From Cryptomeria japonica (taxonomy: Eukaryota; Streptophyta; Pinopsida; Cupressales; Cupressaceae): a DNA stretch of 64,000 bases. A program made the translations under genes and the position numbers. Of the stretch, positions 36,164 to 48,508 are shown piece by piece (the stretch's first letter is position 1; each line of letters opens with the position of its first letter). The notes under the pieces are model-generated. The model saw only the letters and a list, made by a program, of their open reading frames with translations, was not told where the DNA came from and did no database searches. The stretch lies in NCBI RefSeq assembly GCF_030272615.1, contig NC_081406.1, positions 168,162,361-168,226,360 on the forward strand. Direction: 5' to 3'.

Positions 36164-36780
36164 GGTGAAAGGTAAAAGTAATTTGGTTTGTATATTGAAA
36201 AAATATTTGCATGCCTTCAAATAGATTCCTAGGATGTGGTATCATAAATTTGATACATATGTGTTGAGTTTATGATCTAAGCATTCCAAATCAAATCATT
36301 GTGTTTATTATAAATTTGATGGTGATCATTTCTTGTACATTGGATTATATGTTGATGATATGGTATTTATTAGTAAAGGCAAATGAATAATTTTGAAACT
36401 TAAGTCTCAACTTACAAGTAAATTTGAAATGAAAGATCTTGGTACAACCAAACACATTCTTGGTATGGAAATTAGAAGAGATGGAGTGAACAAAAAGATA
36501 TGGCTATGCCAAAGTAAGTATGTTAATGTCATTTTATAGATGTTTAATAAATAGGATTGTAGACCATTATGTGTTCATTTATGGGGAGCTAATTAAATCA
36601 CTATGCTTTTGAACATAGTGATGGTCATTTATCGTTGTTGCACTTCATTATTTGTTTAGTAAGAGCATTGGGAACCTTTAATATCAATTTTCTATATGAT
36701 GTGAAGAACTTGGAAGAGCTAGAAGTTTTTTCTTAGTGTGGAGATCAAGGGAGATGGAGAGAACAAAAGTTTTTTAGTCA
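36164..36780 (+). pseudogene. Decayed copia RT, continued (element 4)
   Basis: The RT continues with LVCILKK, WYHKFDTYVLSL, GDHFLYIGLYVDDMVF (the YVDD active site) and KFEMKDLGTTKHILGMEI, interrupted by stops. It is continuous in sense with 34607-34876. After about 36560 similarity fades until the RNase H part beyond the solo LTR. Confidence 0.87.
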
Positions 36781-36937
36781 ACTACAAGAAGCATGCTAAT
36801 TCAATTTTTCAATGGTTCAATTTATATGTTTGTAGATCAATGTGCTTTCTTTGACACTAGAGATGTAGAGGACATGAGTCATGTATTTTATATTAGTTGT
36901 TCATGGACTTATATATGCTATGTTCAACACCATACCA

Positions 36938-38136
36938 TGTTGGAAACCAAGAACATTGAGAGGGGGGATGAATCAGTGTTCTATCGGAATGGATAAATTT
37001 AACCTTATTAACACAACAAATTATAAATCGGTAAACATAAAAACATATAACACTAAGAAACAATGTAATCACAAAGATGAACACCATAACACCATAGATT
37101 TATACATGGAAAACCTCAAAGAGGAAAAACCACGATGGGATTGGAGACCCACAATATCTATCCACCAATTAGATGAATAAATATTACAATAAGGAGCTTG
37201 CACGTGTAGGAAGGCCAATAGCCTAGAGCACACTACTCATCACAAAAGGAGTCTCGCTGACTACATAAAGCATCGGACAACAATTCAGAATGAAGATTGA
37301 ACTGCAAGAATAGAAACTCCTATGCCTGATTACAGTTCTAGTTAAGCTCAATACCAGAGGCCTAAAACCTCTTCCACAAACCCAACTCGATCACCAATGA
37401 TCGACCAAGTCCTCTACATGAATGATTACAACATTATTCACCCGCATACATCCTTATCATTATCCCTTCTACTTATACCATGATCTACAATGAGATCTTA
37501 CATCATACTTATATCAACCCTCGACCATAAACAATAAGGTCGGCCACCAGACAATAAAACAATTACATAATTACAAAACATGTCAGCCAAAGACCAAACA
37601 ATAATATCCAACCCATAAGACATGTTGAAAACGCATTGAGAGGTCCAATCGACACGTTACATTAAGTCGGTCCATAACATAGACAATACTAGGACCCAAT
37701 ATAGGTCCACACACACTAAGGCAATGATCCCAATCAACCAAGTCTCGAACATGATCACCATCAGCTCATCATGAATCTCCGCTAGAATCCACACCAACAC
37801 CACTTATGCATATCATCAAAGATCTTCAACAAAGCTCTGTTGGTCAAACCCTCACCGAAACAACAAACCAAGCTTACTAGTAAACATGATAGCATCTAAT
37901 CACCAGATCAAAACCAACTGGCTGAACATGAACATGATTAAGACAATTCCATAAGCCAAACATACTGGAGCATACCAGATCATGATGATCCAATCCAACC
38001 AGAAACCAAACAACCTCCCGGGACTAGAAGGATACTAGTAAACTGACAAAGCAGCTAGTGTAGCCTGTGTTGCCAGTGTTGCCATCAATGACAAACAACA
38101 ATGCAAGACATAATCAATTCCTCTAAATTGCCAACA
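36938..38136 (-). mobile_element. Solo copia LTR, 1199 bp, with TACCA target-site duplications
   Basis: The plus-strand edges are TGTTGGAAACC and AAATTGCCAACA. The flanks are TACCA at 36933-36937 and TACCA at 38137-38141. It contains the GAGAGGGGGGATGAATCAG G-tract near the left edge and aligns loosely with the LTRs of element 2 (for example GGAAGGC, GAGTCTCGCTGACTA, GATCGACCAA), in the same minus orientation. No internal region is present. It inserted into the RNase H region of decayed element 4. Confidence 0.92.
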
Positions 38137-38141
38137 TACCA

Positions 38142-38640
38142 CACATTTCCTAAGTAATGGGAGTCCTAAAAAGGTATGTATGTCCATGTTGGACAATTGG
38201 ACAAGTTTCATTGCATTGTATTATAAAGAGTGTTCAAGTACTTTTTGCATATCTATATATTTCCTATCAAGAGAGATAAACTTTATGTAGAAGAATGTAT
38301 ATACAACTTGAGGTTGTGGATTGAATTGGGTATATGGTAATAGAAGGTCTACCAATGGTTATGTATTTACCCTATTTTTGTTGTGGTTAGTTGGATATGT
38401 TGCAACCAAAGGTGTACTAATTCTAAAAGTTGTGGTTGTTGTTCCATCTATATAGGAAGACAGATACTTAAACTTGTTTTCGAGGAGTGTTTGGCACTAG
38501 TGGTTGTGTCAAATATCAAGTTAAAGTAGGATATAATGATATTTCTATATGACAATGTATCATCAACTTGGTTGGGGATCTTTCATTCGTTAAGAGATTT
38601 TGGTCAATATGGTCGTCACCTTGCTTGTTCTTGCAAATGC
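38142..38640 (+). pseudogene. Decayed copia RNase H (element 4)
   Basis: Beyond the solo LTR the plus strand reads NRRSTNGYVFTLF at about 38340-38380 and, near 38545, LYDNVSSTWLG, matching the (D)RRSTSGYVFTL and YCDNQSAI segments of copia RNase H. Stops are frequent. Joined across the insertions, it completes the IN-RT-RH order of element 4. Confidence 0.75.
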
Positions 38641-40231
38641 TTTGATTGATCCCATGAGCACAAAGGAGTTCAATTGTTCCAACATGATTATGGGTTTCCT
38701 GCTTTCGGCAATCTATTCTCTAATAGTTGATTTTTTCACTTTTCTCTTATAAGGTATATGAAGAGTGTGAGAATGTTTTTAATCTCCTACTTTTCAAGAG
38801 TTTTATGAGTTTGTCCTTTGAAAAATTAAATTTTGTGATAAAATAATGATTATCCCAAATCCTTATAAATAATTGTTCTGAGCACAATACAATGGCAGTG
38901 GATACTACGCTTATGGTATTGAAATTGTTGTTCAATCTGTTATTCTTGTGTTTGCATTGTTGTACTTGTGATTTCATTAATTAAGTTGAAACTGGATGAT
39001 AACATCAAGCCTTCCATTGAAGTTATTTGTTCAGCTAGATTGTATATTTGCATGCAATTTAGCTATTTGGTTCATGAAATCACATTTTGTCTTGTGTAGA
39101 AGTAGTCATTATCCCTTTAAAATCATGATTGTATTTCATTGTTGGCCTCTGCTTTAGCCAATAGATAGGTATAGATGTTGTATTTATAGTTAGATTCTTT
39201 CATTCAAAAATCTACAAAATTCTCTTTTTTGAGATGAGTTGTTATTAGTCTTGTGCTCATACCCAAGGCAAAAAGAAAAGGAAATAGTTTTTTCGTTAAT
39301 TCAAAACCCTTCAAAAGAGTATTGTATGATGTGAATAATCATATACTTTGTCTATAGCTTAGTATCTAGGGTTAGTTTTAGATGTTCAGAAGCTTCACCT
39401 TATTATTTGAAGAGAGGTCTCGAAAGAGACATTAAAACACAAACAAAATGTAAACCCTAGCACTGATAAAATATATATATATAATTACAACATTTTAAAT
39501 TAAAAAAATAGCAAGTATAATTAAATAATTACACTTAAATACATAATAACAATGTTGATTGAAATGCATTTGATACATGAACAACCAGCATCAAAATTTC
39601 TTTTTTCAAGAAGGATTTTATACCATGAAATGATAAACCATATGCTAATTTTAAAAAACAACCTTTTAACGACATAAATACTAATTTGAATGCATTCCAA
39701 AAATGTGTAGACACATGAATGAAGAATTTAGGAATGAAAAAAGGGCTTAGGAAAAAATTACTGAAACTTCAAAAATAGCAGAAATCGACTCCCTCAATTG
39801 CATTTGATTGCTCAAACAAGATTGCAAGAAGTCACAATGAAACATCGAGACAGCATGTTTTACTTCAAAGATCTCAAATGTAAGTTTACAAATAACCATC
39901 ACAGGAGTTGTGTTACTTGTTTATCAGAAAACCAAACAAATTGATTAAAACCTAATCAGAAAAGAAGTTCTCTCTATGCCTGAAGACTGTGAAACAAATA
40001 AAATAAAATAAAAAGTGGAAGATGGGCAACATATTGTCTCCTTCGTAAATAACCATAATCTTTCAGTGTTTGTTGTCAAATATCCTTTCATGTTTGATTT
40101 TAAAGCATTAATGGAACAGTTATATAAATTGAACCATCTAAACATTTAAGAATCTCATCCTGTAGACATGATTTGTAAGTCACTCTATGGTATTGAAACT
40201 CTAATCCAATTGGGGAATCCTTTCTTTGCAG
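38641..40231. other. Spacer or upstream intron of the receptor kinase
   Basis: No LRR exon could be read here. A short (AT)n run lies at 39468-39482. The sequence just before 40232 ends in TTTCTTTGCAG, a 3' splice site, so at least the right end is intronic. Confidence 0.5.
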
Positions 40232-42956
40232 ATTATCATTTGGCTATTAACTGTGGAGGACAACAACTAAAATCCTCTTTATATGGACTGGATTTTGACA
40301 GTGATTTACATGAATTTAATGACTCAACATTCTATCTGAGTCCTAAACAAAATTGGGGTGTTAGTAATATAGGTTATCTTATGAAACATTATACAGAATA
40401 CATGCCTGAGTTTGAGACTCCACAAATAGTTAAGGGTAACAGCCCACCTAACTCCATTGATCCACAACTGTACAACACAGCACGTACTTCTCCTTCCTCT
40501 CTGAGGTACTATGGCTTGGACCTCCAAAACGGACTATACAATGTAACACTCCATTTTGCAGAGATACAGTTTCCAGCCACCCAAAATCCAAAAAGAGTCC
40601 GGATATTTGATGTTTATATTCAGGTATATCCTTTTTCCTTTAGCAGTTTATTCAGTATTAGGCGTCTCTACTAAGATTGCAACCTTATTTTCAGTGTTTT
40701 GGATCACTAACAAAAGGATAAGAAATTTGACTAAATTTCTAGTATTATCATTCTAACAGTTGTGCTTGGTCAAACTGATCAAAAACTATGCAGGGAAAGA
40801 ATGTATTGAAAGATTTTAATATAATGGAAGAATCTACAGAGAAAAATCCTGTAGTTGTCAAGAACTTCACTACCAATGTCACAAATAATACCCTAGAGAT
40901 TCACTTTTTTTGGGCTGGTAAAGGAACATGTTGCGAGTCACAAGAAGAAATCTATGGACCTTTAGTGTCAGCTATTATAGTTGATTCTGGTAAGTAAACT
41001 CTTTATGGAAGAATTCTTTATTATTTTCAAACTGTTTTAGAGCACTGAATGCCAAGGGAATAGCTTGATTTTTATAATCATATAGTAATTACATAAATTG
41101 TGGTGTTCTGATAAATTCTTCGTCTTCATTTTCTGCTGATATCTGATATTTATCTCTCTGGCAGAATTCAAACCTCATAAACCCAAGAATACTAAGGCTA
41201 TTCAAATAACTATAATTATTGTAGTAGTGGGGACCCTGGGCCTTTTGCTAGTAGTGTCTTTAGTCTTTATCAAGAAGACAAAAAAGTGGGAAAGCATACT
41301 CTACTTCGTTAGAAGAGACAAAGGTGAGTAACTTTCAAAACTGATACTACCTAATTCCATCAATGCTTTTACTTTATCACTTACAGCTCATTTGTTGAAT
41401 TCGTCCTGTATGTGGTTGAAGGCTTAGCAGAATTAAAGAAAATGACAGGAAATTATTTCAGCTTAAGGTTGATGAAAATTGCAACACAAAACTTTGATCC
41501 CAAAAATAAGATAGGAGAGGGTGGATTTGGTGCAGTTTATAAGGTATATTGATATGCATCCTAAAACTTTAGTTGAGTTTACATGGTCAATAAAATCATG
41601 AAACGTATGCATAACATTTATATGGGCGCTTCTCAGGGAAGCATGGAAAACTTATTACACCATTGCTGCATGTTTATGACAGAGGATTTCTATTGTGCAG
41701 GGGATTCTACCAGGTGGGAGAAAAGTAGCAATAAAGCAATTGTCGCATCTGTCCAGACAAGGGAATCGCGAGTTTCTGACTGAAGTAAGCACAATATCTG
41801 CAGTGCAACATCCAAATCTTGTCAAACTTTATGGTTGCTGTGCAGAAGGAGGAGAGCTTCTCCTGGTATACGAATACATGGAAAATGGCAACCTTGCTCA
41901 AGCTTTATTTGGTAAAGCCATCCTATATCTATGACCAGTTCCATTGCAAACAAAATCCATTGTACATTTGCTATGAGTTACTAAATCATGTCATACAGTA
42001 AACAGGAGCTGATTTTGTTTCTTGTATTCTAATTATACATCTCAGATCCTGGTGAGGCTAGGGTCAAGCTAGATTGGCCCACAAGGTACAGAATTTGCCT
42101 AGGAATTGCACGAGGGATTGCATATCTTCATGAGGAGTCACTTCTAAGAATTGTGCATAGAGACATCAAACCTACAAATATTCTTCTAGACAAAGATTTA
42201 AATCCCAAAGTTGCAGATTTTGGTTTGGCTAGGCTCTTTGATGAGGAAAGTACTCATGTCAGCACAAGGGTTGCTGGAACCATGTAAGCTGAAAAGTAAC
42301 CATATTTTTAAATTTATTTATATTCCAAAAGTTACTTTCCATTATGCTAACTTTTTTTCATCTTAAATCTTCAGTGGATATATGGCTCCAGAGTATGCTT
42401 TGAAAGGGCATCTCTCAGAGAAGTCAGATGTTTACAGCTTTGGAGTTGTTGTGCTTGAAGTTGTGAGTGGCAGAACCCACACAGACACGAGCTTGGAAGA
42501 GGAAAGATGCTATCTTCTTGAATGGGTAACAGTCCATATTCAAACTATATTTTTGTATAATACAGTGGAAGGTGTTTTAATGCAACTTAATAATATCATT
42601 TAATATCTGGCTTGCTAACACAGGCTTGGCAATTATATGAGCAAAAGAAGACTCTTGAATTGGTAGATTTGAACCTATTGCAATCAGGATACAATGAAGA
42701 AGAGGTGGTAAGAATGATTCATGTGGGTCTACTGTGCACCCATGAGAATCCTGATGCAAGGCCTTGTATGTCCACAATTCTTGAAATCATGGAGGGTGGC
42801 ATGGCAACACCTGCTCCACAGTCTCATCCAGGGTATCTCAATCAGTGGCAAGCTTGGGAGCTGGCTGCTGGAAGGCACCATGTTCAAGCACAATCCTCAG
42901 CAACAAGTAAGAGCTCAGGCTCCAACCAAAAAGGATCTGGAAAAGACAGCTCTTAA
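40232..42956 (+). CDS. Malectin-domain LRR receptor-like kinase (LRR-VIII-2 type), 5' exons not seen
   Basis: A plasma-membrane receptor kinase: an extracellular malectin domain, one transmembrane helix and a cytoplasmic Ser/Thr kinase. Exons set by splice sites: 40232-40623, 40794-40989, 41165-41323, 41422-41543, 41701-41911, 42046-42283, 42375-42525, 42624-42956. They join in one frame of exactly 600 codons including TAA. Exons 1-2 are malectin ([40 protein letters not shown]). Exon 3 has the helix ([19 protein letters not shown]). The kinase has [25 protein letters not shown] and GYMAPEYA, so it should be active and of the RD class. Phase shows an upstream exon must exist, but no LRRs or signal peptide are visible. 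The start is therefore open: long intron, or a 5'-truncated gene. Family from domain order; ligand unknown. Confidence 0.88.
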
Positions 42957-45655
42957 GCGTTAAGAAAAAAAGCTTCAAAGTTAAATAAGAAATACCGCTT
43001 CGGCCAAAGTACAGATCATGATTATGAATAATATACTCAACACTATACTATCTAGTTAGACAGATTTTCCAATACTCCCATTCATCTTTACTGTAGCTAT
43101 CTATTTATTGTTTTCAAATTAATGAAAAAGGGTGCACTTTTGTACTTGGGTAATTAAAGGGCTCTGAGCTGATAATGCCTAAAACCTGATGTCATGTCTA
43201 AACTGCCGCACACACTTGGCAAACTATTGACAATATGTTTAGTAAATCTCAACAAACTGTGCATATTCATTATAAACTTGTTTTGTTGAGTTCTTTAAGC
43301 CTAGTGCATTTGTTTTCAACAACAAAATATGGCAAGTCCAATATTCAACATTTCTTTGGGTACATGTTAAGCTCTGCGATGACTCTCTAATCAATAGTTT
43401 TCTTGATGAGAGAGGATACGCCTCACTTCGTTACAGTCATTTACAAAGCATGGCAAGTCCCATATAAAAATTTTATCCAATAATGAAATAAAATTTAAAT
43501 CATCCAATGAGGTTTGGAGAAAGGGGACAGCCATGTCTGACATTGCAGATTATTTTATTGTTTGGTATTTACAAGTTTTTCATCCTTTATCACATTTTTT
43601 CTTAGTTACTAGTTCAGGTTCAGGTATATGTATGGCAAAAGAAAATTGGGGTTGAGGAAATTTTGGGTGCATTATGTAATAAAATACATACAAAATTATC
43701 AATATGATTTAAAGTTAAATTTAGATAATGATATGTATATATGTTTGAGGTTTTTCTAAAGTCTATTGTAAAGTTTAGAGTTGGATTTTCAAGTTGATTA
43801 ATTGACCTATAAAGATCAAAAAAAAAAAAAGGTGAAGAAAAAATAAAATAGTATCTATCAATATCTTAAGTGAACCAAACCTAAACCCTAATCTAAAATG
43901 AACTTGAACCAAATCAACAAGTTTTCCCTATCAAACCAATACCAAAGCACTTTTTTTTTACAAGAAGACATTTGAAAAGCTTTAGCAAAGTCCATAGAGC
44001 ATATAGAACCTTGATTTTTCTTAAGTGATTGTAAAGGTTAGCATGTTACTAAGGTCTGTAGGAAAAAACAAACTATCCTATTTTCTTCTACCTACTTACT
44101 TATCACAATGTTTAATGGGGATGTATCCCCTCCCAAATCCTATCAATTTTGGGATGGAGATCATACTATCATGTTGAGATGCTAAGGAAACGCCCACTAC
44201 CACCCTACCATAGTTGGAAGACTCCTTGAACACTAACAATTTTTTGAATTTTTTTTGCAAATGAGTATTCTAAGGAAAAACTCAAAGATATAAGGTGGCC
44301 AAATTTTCAATGAGTATTGACAAAGAAACCTATGACTACTCACCAAGTTTTGTCAAGTCTAATAAAAAAGCTCACAAGATAAAGTTATGACAACAAAGCA
44401 TAGTTTGAATGCAATTTAAACATTTCTAAATGAATTTTTTTTTTTAATTTTAGGTACATTAAAATAATATTTAGTATGTTTTAATTTGATAATGTAAAAA
44501 ATTGATAATAAATCTAAACTTTTTTTAATTTTATATTTGTTACAAGGTAATTACCATGACAAATAAATTTTGTCTTTATTATTGAAAGTAGGTGAAAATA
44601 TTTTGATACTAATTAATTGATTATTAATTAATTATGAAAATATTTGTAGTTACGATTACAAGATAGCAAATATTTTACTTTTTAAGTAATTTATAAATAG
44701 CTCTTGGTTGTTTAGGTTAGCATTATGCTCACTAATTTAATACTATTAAATATTGATAACATAACAAGATTAAAACAATAATAGAATAATGTCATAATAT
44801 AATATAAAACATTCTTAACATAGTCATAAAAATTATAAAATAGTAATATAATGTTCAAAATATAAATATTCTAATAATTTAAGTATTAATATTGATAATA
44901 ATATAATAAGTCAACAATATAATATATTAGTGATTAGAATAATAAAAAATAATAATCTAATAATTTTAACAATGTAAAATAATATAATGAATATTAATAC
45001 AATGTAATATTAATATAATGTAATATAAAAAAATTGTTCTCACTTAAACATTAAAAAAAATTACTACTATTTAAGTATAATTTATGATTTGTTCACTAAT
45101 CACGTTCTCAAATAAATATTAAATTTTAGAAGAGTTATGGTATTATTGAAAAAAGAAAATATTGTTTACATAAATTTATAAATTAATAGCTTTAATAAGC
45201 CTCTCATTTATTTACTACATTTATATTTATATGTACTAGTTTAGGAATACAATTTAGGTTAGAGATTATTATCCTTAGATTTAGGATTCAATTAAGTTTA
45301 TAATTAACATTAAATTAGTATTCTAGTTAGGGTTCAAATAAGATTACAACTTAATTAGGTTTAGAATTCAATTAATCTCTTCTATTACTATTATAAATCT
45401 AAATGGCAAGTACTAGCCACTACATGGCACTTGTTTATAATTTTACAATTTTGAATTAAAAAAAATGAATTTATTAATTAATGGCATGCTATGTTGATAT
45501 TCAATTATAGTATAACCTTTTCAATGCAAGATTTATATAAAAAAAAAAAATTGATATTTTGTATTAAAATCACTATTCTTTTTGAAACATTATACTTTAT
45601 TGCATATAAAAATGTTGTAGAATAGATACAAAGACTTCTAGCTCCATATCAAGCT
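42957..45655. other. 3' flank of the kinase gene and AT-rich spacer
   Basis: No further gene is visible. 44450-45100 is extremely AT-rich with degenerate TAATAT units. Confidence 0.5.
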
Positions 45656-45723
45656 CAATAACACAAACTAGAATTCATCCCACTAGAAGCAATAACACAA
45701 ACTAGAATTCATCCCACTAGAAG
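45656..45723. repeat. Perfect 34-bp tandem duplication
   Basis: The unit beginning CAATAACACAAACTAG occurs at 45656-45689 and again at 45690-45723 without a mismatch. Perfect identity implies a recent event. Confidence 0.95.
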
Positions 45724-48072
45724 CAAAGACATTGCTTGGAAATCTTATAATTGAACAGGTAACAACAATTGTGATTTGAACCTTATGCACAAAGAAAACT
45801 AATGAAGCCATCAGTTTCCCAGCATACCTTATTACATGCATTCCTAATTTAACACCAAAGCATGTCCAAAAGATAAACAACAAGAAAAATAAGAGATACA
45901 AACACTCTTTTGGGTTGAGGAGAGGAGATAATATGCACCTTAACCAAGGAAGGATTAGTTATCTCTACCTCTAGCTCAAAAGAGTCCTAGAGCAAGTATT
46001 GATCAATATTTGATAAATTTTTAGAGCCAATTCATGGTTGTACCAAAACTTAGAACAACTACAATACTTTTTTAAGCTATGGGAATGGTAGTAGCAACTA
46101 TCACTAGATGTGTAGTAAGTTGACTACCTTATAAAATTTTGTTAGGAATGAATGGTTATCTATTCTTGGTTGAATAACAACCATAGCAACTTGGGAAGGA
46201 ATGGATATGAACCCCTTGTGTCTTTTAAACCCCAAAATGGGTTGTTGAACCATGGAAGGGCTAGGTTGGAAACTACTTATTCTTAATTAGGAACCTCTTC
46301 TAGTTATAGTGCTAAGCAAACTACAAGCACCAACTTTAATGGCTACATATGGAGTAAGGACCCTATGAGAGAATAGGTAGAGGCAGTATATCTCTAATAC
46401 ATAGGCTACCCTTCTCCATTTGAGGTAATCACTGATGGAAATCCTATAACTCATTTCAGGATAAGCTTATTGACACTCAAGATTGATAGTAGTCGAGAAG
46501 TGTATGCTTGAGATTGATAGTAGTCAAGGAGTATACACTTGAGATTGATTCTATTCAAGTAACTTACTATGATGATGAACTATTAGCCATATTACATAAG
46601 TAATAGGGAAGATTCCACTAGGAGCATGTGGGCTCTAGAGCCAGTGGCATGTCAACAATGGATATCCTTAGTTGCTTAGTTGTCTAGTGGGCTGTCGAGA
46701 AGATAATTTCTAATAAAGCATAAGTAGGTAACTAATTTGAACCCTCATAGTATTGATATGTTATACTCTAATATGGAATTGTTATCTTTGTTTATCAATG
46801 GTAGGAACACCTTGAGTAATTGTTCTTAAGAAGATTATCCCTATGCACTGTAGGATGGTATGAATGTCCACTCTCTCAACACAAGCCACAAAATCTACTT
46901 TGAGGGTTGGATAGGGATTATGTATATATTGCAAGATTCTTGTTGCACCCCCGAGGTGATCCATGGCATATTAAAGACAGAGTTTATATGACTAGGAAAA
47001 GTAGTTATGTTATGCTTCAGATTTACTAGTTTCATTAACCCTCCACTGATCTTTATGATCTAATCAAATGATAATATTCAATGTATGTTACTCGCGATGT
47101 TTAAAAGAAATTGTGCGTATATTTTTGCTCTCGTCTGACGTTTTCACTACATTGGTATCGAAGCATAGAATTTTACCTTAGGACCTAGGTTCTTACACCT
47201 TCCTTGGACTAATATGACTACTTGGTGTTCGCAGCCATGGGACATGGAAGAAAAGGAAATAGGAAAGCCACAAAAATCAAACCCTTGACAAACGAACTTA
47301 GAAGGATACAAGGTCGGTGCTACCACATTGCCAAAAATTGAAATAGAAACAATATTTGACACCAAACCATTAGCAGAAACTGTCAGTTGGTTCAAAATAT
47401 AGAAGGGAAAGAAGTTGGCCAAAATTATTTAAAAGAGTTAAGAGCCAGCAAAAGAAGTTCCATGTTCAACCCCAAAGATAAAGGCCTCAATATCAGAGAC
47501 TTCCCTTTTGGTTGTTGACCAATGCGCCTGAGCTCTATCTGAGGAAGTCATTGTGGAATATAACAATGTCCATGACAACATGACCAGGTAACTACGGTAA
47601 CCTCAGATGAGGAAATACCTAAAGAGGATTTTGAAGAGGAGGAAACTCCTACAATATAATTGAAAAATTATGTGTGTTAATATGATGAAATAGTATTAAA
47701 TAATCATTGTCATGTTATGTAAATTATTTATGAGAAAATTATGACTATATAAACATTGGGAATAAAATATTGCCTTTATGAACCTGGCTACAATTTCTAA
47801 TTTGATAATAAATAAGATTTAAATAGTTAGAAAATATATTAATGATGGAAATTAAAAATAATACTCTTCCTTATCTCGCAGAGTTAACTTACCATAATGA
47901 AAACGACCTTAAGGAAGGGAGCCTCATTGAATTCACATCTGCAAGTAGGGGTACAATCTCACCACCTCCTACTATACTAGAAGAGATGCAAGCATAGTAA
48001 ATGCCCTTCATACATAAAGATAGCTTTTCCAGAGTAGAAAATTGAGGAGTTATATTGGAAAAAAGAGCAAAG
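45724..48072. other. Spacer with a retroelement PBS-like site
   Basis: No convincing gene. At 47153-47164 the plus strand reads TGGTATCGAAGC directly after an ACTACA end, resembling an LTR end and an initiator-tRNA primer-binding site. The ~400 bp that follow could be a broken gag (for example IEIETIFDTKPLAETVSWF at about 47340), but no domain is certain. Confidence 0.35.
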
Positions 48073-48508
48073 TGTAGGAGTAAATAGGTGACTCCTCAAC
48101 ACCTCCAAGATCCCTACAAGAATGAAATAGCTTCTACAAAAGAGATGGCAAGATAACTTACATAACAATGCATCAATTTATAATAGTTGAATATGAATAA
48201 AAATGTACATAGGCCTTGCTTATATAGGAAAGGTGATGGGGTAGGAGTACACAAGATGTGGATATGTATCTTAGTCCTATGTGATGAGAAAACTACCCTT
48301 GATACAAACATTAAATGCATGTGCAAATATTAAATTCCTATATGTCTAAAAGTAAATAATGAGATATGGCCCCATTATAAGACAACTTCTAAAATGATAC
48401 CTAGGATAACTTAGGATGATGTGACCTAACTTAGGACCTAGGTAAACTTAACATGTGAAAATGTTCCCACTAATAACTATATAGGAAATAACCCCATTCA
48501 CACTAACA
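48073..48508 (-). repeat. 3' LTR of element 5 (436 bp)
   Basis: The plus-strand edges are TGTAGGAGTAAATAGG and ATTCACACTAACA. A minus-strand TATA-like TATATAAGC lies near 48220-48229. Its first ~205 bp align with 54640-54841. Confidence 0.72.

Noticed and set aside
40172-40231. Possible 60-bp intron from a GTAAGT at 40172 joining ATGATTT to the malectin exon
   Set aside because: Too short for a normal plant intron, and the upstream frame is closed and shows no signal peptide or LRR.
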